Origin: Flavobacteriales bacterium UBA7666
Lineage (GTDB): Bacteria > Bacteroidota > Bacteroidia > Flavobacteriales_D > Crocinitomicaceae
Length of the DNA: 64,000 nucleotides
Direction: 5' to 3'
Assembly (NCBI GenBank): GCA_002483265.1
Contig: DLHO01000004.1
Span: 124,001 to 188,000 of the forward strand
Shown here: piece after piece, positions 49,507-58,674 of the stretch
Layout of the letters: each line of letters starts with the position of its first letter
Position numbering within the stretch: the stretch's first letter is position 1
The notes under the pieces: generated by a model
What the model was told of the DNA's origin: nothing
Database searches by the model: none
Seen by the model: only the letters and a program-made list of their open reading frames with translations
Translations under genes and position numbers: made by a program

Positions 49507-50664
49507 ATGAAAGATCTATCTATTTATTTCAGTGCAGTTGAAGCTATTGAACACCCGGTTTCAGAATCGCTGGGCGAGTTTATCGTTCGGCATGATGGAT
49601 CAGGTTTCCCTGAAATAGATCAAGCAGGTCTTGCTTTAATTTATGTCCCTGAATTCAGAAATGGCGAACCTTCCTTGCACGGTCAAACAGATGATCGCTA
49701 CAGAAATCAATTAAACACCTATTTCCCCGGAAGCAACTGGAATTTCAAAATTTACGATTTAGGAAATCTAATGCCCGGAGAAAGAGTGGAAGATACGTAT
49801 TTCGCGCTAAGACAAGTAGTGGCCGAATTAGTTAAAAAATCAGTTGTTCCAATTGTAATTGGTGGTTCTCAAGACTTAACTTATGCTATGTATCAAGGGT
49901 ATGAAGAATTAGAGCAGCTAATTAACGTACTGAATATTGATTCTAAGCTGGATTTAGGTGATCCTGAGCTTCCGATAGGTAAAGATGCATATGTAAGCAA
50001 ATTGCTCATGCACAGACCTTGTTACCTCTTTAATTTATCTGTGATCGGATATCAAACGCCTTTGGTGAAAGCTTCGGAAATAGATCTGTTTGAAAAATTG
50101 TTCTTTGATGCTATTCGTTTAGGAGAATTTAAAGGAGATTTTAGAATTGCTGAGCCCTTGCTTCGAAATACAGATTTGTTGAGTATTGATCTTCAATCCA
50201 TAAAAGCATCCGATTTCAAAGGGAAATACTTCTCTCAACCAAATGGCTTAGATAATCAGGATGTTTGTCAAATTGCAAAATATGCCGGGATCTCGGATAA
50301 ATTAACCTCCATTGGATTGTTTAACCTTTTGCCCGGAGATATTGCCGAAAGTGCGCATGCCGAAATTGCTCAGATCATTTGGTACTTTATAGACGGTTAT
50401 TCGCAACGGGTTGGAGACTTCCCAATTGGCTCAAAAAAGGAATATACCAAGTTTACCGTTTTCCTGGACGAAATAAATCACGATATTATTTTTTACCGAA
50501 GCAACCGTTCTGAACGCTGGTGGATGGAGGTTCCATACCCCCCGAAAGAAGGAATTAAATACGAAAGACATCACATGGTTCCGTGCGATAAGTCGCAGTA
50601 TAGCAACGCATTGAATGGTGATATCCCCAATCTTTGGTGGAAGACCTATCAAAAACTAGGGTAA
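49507..50664 (+). CDS. Arginase/formimidoylglutamase-fold protein, metal sites lost
   Basis: A 385-residue protein with the ureohydrolase (arginase/formimidoylglutamase) fold. Segments align to the family's catalytic strands, but the metal ligands are altered: GGSQDLTYA stands where GGDHS is expected, NIDSKLDLGD where DAHxD is expected, and LLSIDLQSIKASDF where SxDxDxxDP is expected. Most of the two-manganese site is therefore gone, so catalysis as a ureohydrolase is unlikely. The gene lies between topA and the porP-gldKLMN cluster, a position I recall for homologs in other Flavobacteriia, which suggests a role linked to secretion or the cell envelope. A TATTTTTG element lies at 49480-49487. 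Confidence 0.82.
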   Translation: MKDLSIYFSAVEAIEHPVSESLGEFIVRHDGSGFPEIDQAGLALIYVPEFRNGEPSLHGQTDDRYRNQLNTYFPGSNWNFKIYDLGNLMPGERVEDTYFALRQVVAELVKKSVVPIVIGGSQDLTYAMYQGYEELEQLINVLNIDSKLDLGDPELPIGKDAYVSKLLMHRPCYLFNLSVIGYQTPLVKASEIDLFEKLFFDAIRLGEFKGDFRIAEPLLRNTDLLSIDLQSIKASDFKGKYFSQPNGLDNQDVCQIAKYAGISDKLTSIGLFNLLPGDIAESAHAEIAQIIWYFIDGYSQRVGDFPIGSKKEYTKFTVFLDEINHDIIFYRSNRSERWWMEVPYPPKEGIKYERHHMVPCDKSQYSNALNGDIPNLWWKTYQKLG

Positions 50665-50782
50665 CCTTTTCTCCATTGTTCCGTAACAAGAGTTTGTGTT
50701 AAATATTTATCTCTTCAACATTTCATTGTGGAAAAGATGAATTGATTGCATTAAAAAATTTTGTTTGTTCCAAAAAATACTT

Positions 50783-50807
50783 ATTTTAGTCGCCAATTGG
50801 CTAAAAT
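50783..50807. promoter_or_regulatory. Palindrome upstream of PorP-gldKLMN
   Basis: ATTTTAG and CTAAAAT are exact reverse complements around a TCG spacer and the palindrome CCAATTGG. It lies 46 bases before the ATG of the first type IX gene. Confidence 0.5.
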
Positions 50808-50852
50808 TTGTTAAAGCCAAACATGTTAAAACCATAATTAGGACCCTTTAAT

Positions 50853-51827
50853 ATGAATAAAACGTTACGTCTTTTATCAGCGTTTGTGTTATGTTCTTTC
50901 GGAGCTTCGGCTCAGCAAGATATTGCATTAACACACTTTATTTACAATAAGTTCGCCATCAACCCGGGCGCTACTGGTATTGAAGAAGGGTTGTGTGGAA
51001 ATTTAATTTATCGCAATCAGTGGGATAAAGTGAATGGAGCACCGAATTCTGTAGTCTTTAATGCGGAGATAAACATGGAGAGCTTCGGTAAATGGACCGG
51101 AGGTTTTGGGTTGAACTTCACACATGATGCAATTGGATTTAACCGCCAAAACAATGTGATGTTGAATTATTCGCATCATATTCAATTGGGTAACGGTCGA
51201 CTAGGTATCGGATTGGGTGTTGGAATGGTGAATTTTGGTATGAATCCGACTTGGGTTGGGCCTCAAACACAAATTGACCCGACTTTCCCAGGTGCTAGTT
51301 CAGCAATTACATTTGATTTGAACTTTGGTTTGTATTACCGTGCTCAAGATTGGTATGCAGGATTGTCGTCTAGTCACTTACAAGCTTCGGCTTTGAATTT
51401 GACAAGTTCAGTTCCTTCTTTAACAGGTGGTACTGGTACTGTTCCTTACGATTTGGCTCGTCACTACTATGCAATGGGTGGATACACTTTTAGAGCATTA
51501 GGTCCCGGTGATTTGGATATCCAGGGAACTTTACAAACTGACTTGTTGAAATATTCAGGAAATTTAAATGCACGATACATCTATAGAGGTTTCCTTTATG
51601 GTGGTCTTGGATTTAGAAATAGTGATGCCGTTTCTGTATTGTTAGGATGGAGACCATTCGAAATCAGGAAAGAAAAAGCAAGAATGTTTATGTGGGTAGG
51701 TTACTCTTATGATATCACAGTAGGTAGATTATCAAAGATTTCCAACGGTACTCACGAGATTGCGCTTAAGTTTTGTTATATTCCAATTATACCAATTACA
51801 AAAGCACATCACCCTAAATGGTTGTAA
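50853..51827 (+). CDS. PorP/SprF family type IX secretion outer membrane protein
   Basis: A 324-residue outer membrane protein of the PorP/SprF family. A signal peptide covers residues 1-20 (FGASAQQD). The start of the mature part, LTHFIYNKFAINPGATGIE, is the family signature, followed by YRNQWDKVNGAPNSVVFNAE. Members handle type IX substrates with type B C-terminal domains or partner the GldK/N ring. It is the first gene of the gldKLMN cluster. A 25-bp palindrome lies about 50 bases upstream at 50783-50807. Confidence 0.92.
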   Translation: MNKTLRLLSAFVLCSFGASAQQDIALTHFIYNKFAINPGATGIEEGLCGNLIYRNQWDKVNGAPNSVVFNAEINMESFGKWTGGFGLNFTHDAIGFNRQNNVMLNYSHHIQLGNGRLGIGLGVGMVNFGMNPTWVGPQTQIDPTFPGASSAITFDLNFGLYYRAQDWYAGLSSSHLQASALNLTSSVPSLTGGTGTVPYDLARHYYAMGGYTFRALGPGDLDIQGTLQTDLLKYSGNLNARYIYRGFLYGGLGFRNSDAVSVLLGWRPFEIRKEKARMFMWVGYSYDITVGRLSKISNGTHEIALKFCYIPIIPITKAHHPKWL

Positions 51828-51839
51828 AATCAAAAAAAA

Positions 51840-51866
51840 ATTACAAATCTTTGTAACCATTTTTTA
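51840..51866 (+). terminator. Weak terminator after PorP/SprF-like gene
   Basis: TTACAAA and TTTGTAA with a two-base loop, followed by CCATTTTTTATT. The stem is short and AT-only, so partial read-through into gldK is likely. Confidence 0.4.
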
Positions 51867-51941
51867 TTCGATTCCGTTATATCGCAAAATTGATCCTGTA
51901 GAATGTTAACGATAAATCCGGAACTGTAAAATTGAACTAGA

Positions 51942-53486
51942 ATGAAAAAACTGTTGTTTATCGGTTTAATTGGGGCCTTCATTGCCTCTTGTAGCTCACG
52001 TAGTGGCCACTTGACGGGGACATTAGGTCGTAGAGTCTATCAACCTGAGATTCCTCTTGGAATGGTTTATGTTCCATCAGGCTCCTACATCATGGGAGAA
52101 AATGATCAGGACGTTCCTTTCTTGCACCAAACACGTGCAAAGACGGTATCTGTTCAGGCGTTTTATATTGACCAAACTGAAATCACGAATAACGAGTATC
52201 GTCAATTCGTGGATTGGGTTAGAGACTCCATGGCTCGTGAACGTATTTATTCCGGATTAGAGGAAGACGAAGAGTCATCACGCTACATCAACTACAGTGA
52301 TATGTATTTTGATGAAGGTGCTTTGGAGATGGTTGAATTTGAACCTTCCGATCGTGACGTCAATCGTGCACAATTCTCATTGAACTGGGATCGTAGATTT
52401 GCTTACGACGACCCGGATCTATTGCCTTTGTTAGCAGATATGTATTATCCGCAGCCTGAGCGTTTCTACAAACGTCGTCAATTGGATACTCGAAAATTGA
52501 ATTTCAAGTATTACTGGATCGACTTAAGAGAAGCTGCACAGAGAGGTCGTATTGAGATCGTTCACAATGGAGTGGATAAAGATGGTAATGAAATCAGTCC
52601 GGAACACCGTGACTTGAATACACCTCCGCATCCGTTTACTGAAGAACCTCAAGGTTTAGATAAAGATTTAAGTTACTTCAATAAAAAAGGTCAGAGCACG
52701 GGTCTTCGTGGACATGAGAATCGTCAAAGATTTATCATCGATGAGGAAATTAACGTGTATCCTGATACCTTGGTTTGGGTGCGTGATTTTACTTACGCAT
52801 TCCACGATCCAATGACGAATATGTATTTCTGGCACCCTGCTTACGATAACTATCCGGTTATTGGTATTACTTGGGTACAGGCTAAAGCATTTTCAGTTTG
52901 GAGAACTCAATTGTTGAATAGTTGGTTGCAGGCGATGGGAGATTTATTTGTGAATGATTTCCGTTTGCCAACTGAAGCTGAATGGGAAAGAGCTGCTCGC
53001 GGTGATTTGAATAACTCTCCATACCCTTGGGGTGGACCATATATCCGTAATCAAAGTGGATGTTTCCTTGGAAACTTTAAGCCAATGAGAGGTCGTTATT
53101 TTGAGGACGGTGGTTTCCATACGGTGAAAGCATATTCTTACAATCCAAATGGATGGGGTCTTTATTGTATGGCTGGTAACGTTTCAGAATGGTGTGAAAC
53201 AGCTTATGACGAAGCAATGTATGAGTTCTCTCATGACTTAAATACTGAGTACAGATATGATGCAATGGACTGGGATCCGCCAGCAATGAAACGTAAAGTT
53301 ATTCGCGGTGGTTCTTGGAAAGATGTTGGTTACTATTTGCAAACTTCAACTCGTACATACGAGTATCAAGATACGGCTAAGTCGTACGTCGGATTCCGAA
53401 ATGTGGCAACACACTTAGGTCGCGGTGGACGTGAATTCTCAAAAGAGGGTGGCGAAGAAATTCGTAGCGATATCCAACTTCGCTAG
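51942..53486 (+). CDS. gldK: Type IX secretion lipoprotein GldK
   Basis: A 514-residue lipoprotein (lipobox IASC near residue 17) of the formylglycine-generating-enzyme/sulfatase-modifying fold: GMVYVPSGSYIMGEND near residue 40, FYIDQTEITNNEYRQFVDW, LPTEAEWERAARG near 350 and the closing VIRGGSWKDVGYY and GFR. In the type IX system GldK (PorK) and GldN (PorN) form the periplasmic ring under the outer membrane. It has the catalytic fold without proven catalysis. The gene starts the gldKLMN series and is followed by gldL after 62 bases. Confidence 0.95.
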   Translation: MKKLLFIGLIGAFIASCSSRSGHLTGTLGRRVYQPEIPLGMVYVPSGSYIMGENDQDVPFLHQTRAKTVSVQAFYIDQTEITNNEYRQFVDWVRDSMARERIYSGLEEDEESSRYINYSDMYFDEGALEMVEFEPSDRDVNRAQFSLNWDRRFAYDDPDLLPLLADMYYPQPERFYKRRQLDTRKLNFKYYWIDLREAAQRGRIEIVHNGVDKDGNEISPEHRDLNTPPHPFTEEPQGLDKDLSYFNKKGQSTGLRGHENRQRFIIDEEINVYPDTLVWVRDFTYAFHDPMTNMYFWHPAYDNYPVIGITWVQAKAFSVWRTQLLNSWLQAMGDLFVNDFRLPTEAEWERAARGDLNNSPYPWGGPYIRNQSGCFLGNFKPMRGRYFEDGGFHTVKAYSYNPNGWGLYCMAGNVSEWCETAYDEAMYEFSHDLNTEYRYDAMDWDPPAMKRKVIRGGSWKDVGYYLQTSTRTYEYQDTAKSYVGFRNVATHLGRGGREFSKEGGEEIRSDIQLR

Positions 53487-53548
53487 GAATAAACAACAAA
53501 CAATTACAAAACAATAAATTTGGTTAAACCTAAAAAACAAAGAAAACT

Positions 53549-54373
53549 ATGAAACCAGGAAGTAAAGGATGGAAAAAGTTTATGGCGAAATTATACGGTT
53601 TCGGTGCGGCAGTCGTAATCGTTGGAGCCTTATTTAAAATTATGCACTGGCCTTTTGCTGGTCCGATGTTGATTGTCGGATTGAGTACGGAGGCTGTTAT
53701 CTTCATCTTCTCGGCATTTGAACCGATTCATGAAGATCCAAATTGGGAGCTTGTTTATCCTGAATTGGCTTTTGCACACAGTGATGATTTAGATCACGAT
53801 GCGTTACCAGCAGCAGGAGGAAGAGGAGGAAGAAATTCTGGAGGTTCTGGAATTACTGAGCACTTAGACAAAATGTTAGAGGAAGCTAAAATTGATGGTC
53901 AATTATTAGAGCGTTTAGGAGACGGGATGCGTCAGTTGGGTGAGAATGCTTCTCAATTGAAAGGTGTAACATCTGCAGCAGCGGCAACTGACTCTTATGT
54001 TTCTTCATTACAAGCGGCATCTGATAAAGTATCTTCTTTATCTGAAGCTTACGAAAGAGCATCAGTTTCTATTTCAGGAATGACTTCAAATACGCAAGAA
54101 GGTGAATCATTCGGTGAGCAAATGCAAAAAGTTTCTAAAAACTTGGCTGCTTTGAACAACGTTTATGAGTTACAATTGAAAGGTTCTTCTGCTCACTTAG
54201 AGGCTACTGAGAAATTCCAAGGTCAAGTAACTGAAATGATGAAGAACTTATCTGATTCAGCTGAAGATACTCGTCTATACAAAGAGAATATGGCAATGTT
54301 GTCTAAAAACTTGACTGACTTGAATGCAGTTTATGGCAACATGTTGAAAGCTATGACAATTTCTAGAGATTAA
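53549..54373 (+). CDS. gldL: Type IX secretion motor protein GldL
   Basis: A 274-residue inner membrane protein with two N-terminal transmembrane helices (about 18-32 and 38-57). Residue Glu48 in GLSTEAVIF corresponds to the proton-carrying glutamate of known GldL, and Lys30 and His33 (FKIMH) match other motor residues. After a glycine-rich linker (GGRGGRNSGG) comes a helical cytoplasmic domain with coiled-coil character. GldL pentamers with a GldM dimer form the proton-driven motor. Only one gldL is seen although two gldM genes follow. Confidence 0.95.
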   Translation: MKPGSKGWKKFMAKLYGFGAAVVIVGALFKIMHWPFAGPMLIVGLSTEAVIFIFSAFEPIHEDPNWELVYPELAFAHSDDLDHDALPAAGGRGGRNSGGSGITEHLDKMLEEAKIDGQLLERLGDGMRQLGENASQLKGVTSAAAATDSYVSSLQAASDKVSSLSEAYERASVSISGMTSNTQEGESFGEQMQKVSKNLAALNNVYELQLKGSSAHLEATEKFQGQVTEMMKNLSDSAEDTRLYKENMAMLSKNLTDLNAVYGNMLKAMTISRD

Positions 54374-54436
54374 TTTTTAATCGATAGATACTTTATTTGA
54401 ATATTACTAACAAGTAACCAAAAAAATTTAGAAGTC

Positions 54437-56173
<1,737 letters not shown>

Positions 56174-56201
56174 TAAATAAACAAATAATAGAGTGTCAAT
56201 C

Positions 56202-57212
56202 ATGAAACGTTTAGTTCTATTAAGTACCTTGATTGCTGGTTCGTTTTTAACGAATGCGCAAGAAATCAATGGTGGACCAGTGAATGTTCCTCAAGCGGAT
56301 GTAATTGATGGGGTGTATATGACAGAACATATACCTACCAAAAGAATGATTCCGTATGAGTTTGTTCGTGAAGCTGATGTAGTCTGGAGTCATCGTGTTT
56401 GGCGTATGATTGATATGCGTGAAAAAATGAATCATCCGATTTATTTACCGTTTGATTTTCACACTCCATCAGGTCAGTACGTAAGAAATACAAGCCGTTG
56501 GTCTTTGTGGACAATTATGCGTCACCATATCATCAATGGAGATTTGAAAGTGTTTTCACCTTACAACCCATATCAGTTTGATATGTTAGATGGAGATCAA
56601 TTCAAGTATCCGGTAGTACCTGAAGCAGGTAAGAATTATTTTACTGATTCTTTATTCCGTGATAAGGTATTCTATTATTTAGGAAAATTAGGTGCTCAAA
56701 GTGATGTTCCTTTGACAAATGAATTCGGAGATCCAATTGAAATTACACTTCCTGATGGAACGATTACTTTCAAGTACCCGCCGGCAGATACCATGTGGAT
56801 TGATTCTGAGCAAATTGTTCAGTACCGCATTAAAGAAGACTGGTTCTTCGATAAAGAAAGATCGGTATTGGATGTGCGTATTTTAGGAATTGCACCAGTT
56901 GTATATAGAGAAGAAGTTTCTCCTACAGGTGGTAAAACAATTACTGGAATGGATGAGAAATTCTGGTTGTACTTCCCACATTGTCGTTACATTTTAGCTA
57001 ACTATTTTGTGTACAATGAGAAGAATGATGCACAATGGCAAAGTTTCGATGATTTGTTCTGGCAACGTCGCTTCACTAGTTCTATCTACCGAGAAAGTAA
57101 CGTATTTGATCGTGAGATCGATAGTTACAAGACTGGTGTAGATGCGCTAATGGAATCTGAGAAGATTACAGAAGAAATTAGAAATTTCGAACACGATGTT
57201 TGGAACTTCTAA
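56202..57212 (+). CDS. gldN: Type IX secretion protein GldN
   Basis: A 336-residue periplasmic protein with a signal peptide (residues 1-20, FLTNAQE). It forms the ring with GldK. Conserved segments: VREADVVWSHRVWRMIDMRE, FHTPSGQYVRNTSRWSLW, DGDQFKYPV, RIKEDWFFDKERSV and the C-terminal HDVWNF. ATG 56202 is preferred over the in-frame GTG at 56193. A strong terminator at 57229-57265 ends the main operon. A paralog begins at 57333. Confidence 0.96.
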   Translation: MKRLVLLSTLIAGSFLTNAQEINGGPVNVPQADVIDGVYMTEHIPTKRMIPYEFVREADVVWSHRVWRMIDMREKMNHPIYLPFDFHTPSGQYVRNTSRWSLWTIMRHHIINGDLKVFSPYNPYQFDMLDGDQFKYPVVPEAGKNYFTDSLFRDKVFYYLGKLGAQSDVPLTNEFGDPIEITLPDGTITFKYPPADTMWIDSEQIVQYRIKEDWFFDKERSVLDVRILGIAPVVYREEVSPTGGKTITGMDEKFWLYFPHCRYILANYFVYNEKNDAQWQSFDDLFWQRRFTSSIYRESNVFDREIDSYKTGVDALMESEKITEEIRNFEHDVWNF

Positions 57213-57228
57213 TTGAATCAAAAAATAG

Positions 57229-57265
57229 AAAACCCCGTCTCGGCTTAGCCAAGACGGGGTTTTTG
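57229..57265 (+). terminator. Terminator after gldN
   Basis: AAAACCCCGTCT and AGACGGGGTTTTT enclose a GGC/GCC inner stem. A strong hairpin with a T run ends the gldKLMN operon before the gldN paralog. Confidence 0.92.
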
Positions 57266-57332
57266 TTTATAACTACCTCACTAACAAGTGTAACCAATGG
57301 CTGTTTTTCGCGCTATCTGAAAAACCCAAGCC

Positions 57333-58331
57333 ATGAAGAGACTTACCTTTATCTTATTTTTTGCGGCAATCTATGATTTGAATGCCCAATGTGAATCAAC
57401 GGATTTTATTTCCTCAACACCAACCTTGGATTATCCGTATGTCAAAGAACATATCCTGACCAAGAGAACAGTTCCCTACGAATACATTCGTGAAGCAGAT
57501 GTTGTGTGGAGCAAACGTGTTTGGCGGGAAATTGATCTGAGAGAGAAAATTAATCACCCCTTGTATTATCCGTTTGATTATCACACTCCATCCGGACAAT
57601 ACGTAAGAAACACCAATTGCTGGTCTTTGTGGACCATCATGAGACATCACATTATTCAGGGAGAATTGAAGCTGTTTTCGGCCTATAATCCATACCAGTT
57701 TGATGTGGTGGATGGAGATCAGTTTAAGTATCCGGTTGCTCCGAGACCAGGTGGGAATTATTGTAACGATTCTCTATTCAGAAATGATGTGTTCTATTAT
57801 CTGGGTAAGTTAGGCCCCGAATCAGATGTTCCCAGATCTACCGTTGATGGACGGGATTCGACGATATGGGTGAACGGCGTAGAAGAATATGTTTATTTCC
57901 CGCGGGACACTTTCTGGATCGACTCTAAGGACATTGTAAAGTACTTGATCAAAGAAGATTGGTTCTTCGATAAAGAACGTTCTGTAATGGATGTTCGGAT
58001 AATGGGAATTGCCCCGGTAGTTTTAAAAGAAGAAACTGCACCAAACGGACAAAAAATGATAGCTGGTTTAGAGACAAAGTTTTGGGTGTATTTCCCTCAC
58101 TTGAGATACTTGCTCACAAATTATTATGTGTATAATGAGAAAAATGATGCGCAATGGATGAGTTTCGATGATTTATTTTGGAAGCGAAGATTTTCAAGCA
58201 CGGTTTATAAAGAAAGCAATGTCTTTGACCGATCAATAGACAGCTATCGAACCGGAGTAGATGCTTTGCAGGAATCTGCTGATATTATAGAAAGCATTCG
58301 AACCTTTGAACAGGATGTCTGGAATTTCTAA
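57333..58331 (+). CDS. GldN paralog (GldO-like)
   Basis: A 332-residue second copy of GldN, with a signal peptide (cut after LNA-Q near 19). It shares long blocks with GldN, for example IREADVVWSKRVWR, HTPSGQYVRN, SLWTIMRHHII, DGDQFKYPV, IKEDWFFDKERSV, YNEKNDAQW, ESNVFDR and the C-terminal QDVWNF. In F. johnsoniae a gldN paralog called gldO also lies directly after gldN, so the name GldO-like is reasonable. It lies behind the gldN terminator, so it may have its own promoter, but no clear element is seen. A weak hairpin and T run follow at 58422-58445. Confidence 0.93.
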   Translation: MKRLTFILFFAAIYDLNAQCESTDFISSTPTLDYPYVKEHILTKRTVPYEYIREADVVWSKRVWREIDLREKINHPLYYPFDYHTPSGQYVRNTNCWSLWTIMRHHIIQGELKLFSAYNPYQFDVVDGDQFKYPVAPRPGGNYCNDSLFRNDVFYYLGKLGPESDVPRSTVDGRDSTIWVNGVEEYVYFPRDTFWIDSKDIVKYLIKEDWFFDKERSVMDVRIMGIAPVVLKEETAPNGQKMIAGLETKFWVYFPHLRYLLTNYYVYNEKNDAQWMSFDDLFWKRRFSSTVYKESNVFDRSIDSYRTGVDALQESADIIESIRTFEQDVWNF

Positions 58332-58421
58332 TCATATTTTAGAAGATAACCTTAATTCACTAGATTGCTCATTATTTAAAATCGGTTTGATCAATTTGCA
58401 GATGGGCCGCAATTGTGAAAA

Positions 58422-58445
58422 AGGCATTTTTGCCTACTTTTTTTG
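58422..58445 (+). terminator. Weak terminator after gldN paralog
   Basis: AGGCA and TGCCT enclose a T loop, followed by ACTTTTTTTTG. The stem is only five pairs, so its strength is doubtful. Confidence 0.4.
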
Positions 58446-58581
58446 CCTTGGAAGAGGCTGCGTAGCAGGTGAAGACGAGAAGCGACAAACGTTAGTGCGA
58501 AAGCTTAAGGTAAAGTAGGAGGAAATTGAAGAGTGATGAGGAAGAAGGTTATGCTTTAGGAGAAGAATAATGAATTTTAAT

Positions 58582-58611
58582 AAGAAATGCCGGTGAAAGC
58601 CGGCATTTCTT
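58582..58611 (+). terminator. Terminator upstream of gldM paralog
   Basis: AAGAAATGCCGG and CCGGCATTTCTT form a 12-bp perfect stem around TGAAAG, without a long T run. It lies 64 bases before the gldM' ATG. Confidence 0.7.
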
Positions 58612-58674
58612 CATTCTGCTTGTTACTTATCGAAGAAATACCATTCGATTAGTATAACCTTAAAAATTTAAGTC

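Larger units (their letters stand above)
58332..58674. other. 343-base gap between gldN' and gldM'
   Basis: Contains a weak terminator after gldN', a purine-rich stretch (58500-58575) and a perfect 12-bp hairpin at 58582-58611. A 70-codon frame from 58306 overlaps the end of gldN' and has no family features. No promoter consensus is found. Confidence 0.65.

Noticed and set aside
49507..50664. Arginase-fold gene considered as a pseudogene
   Set aside because: The frame is intact over 385 codons with a good promoter element; the lost ligands look like neofunctionalisation rather than decay.
58306..58518. 70-codon frame overlapping the end of the gldN paralog
   Set aside because: No ribosome site or family features, and it runs through a terminator-like hairpin.
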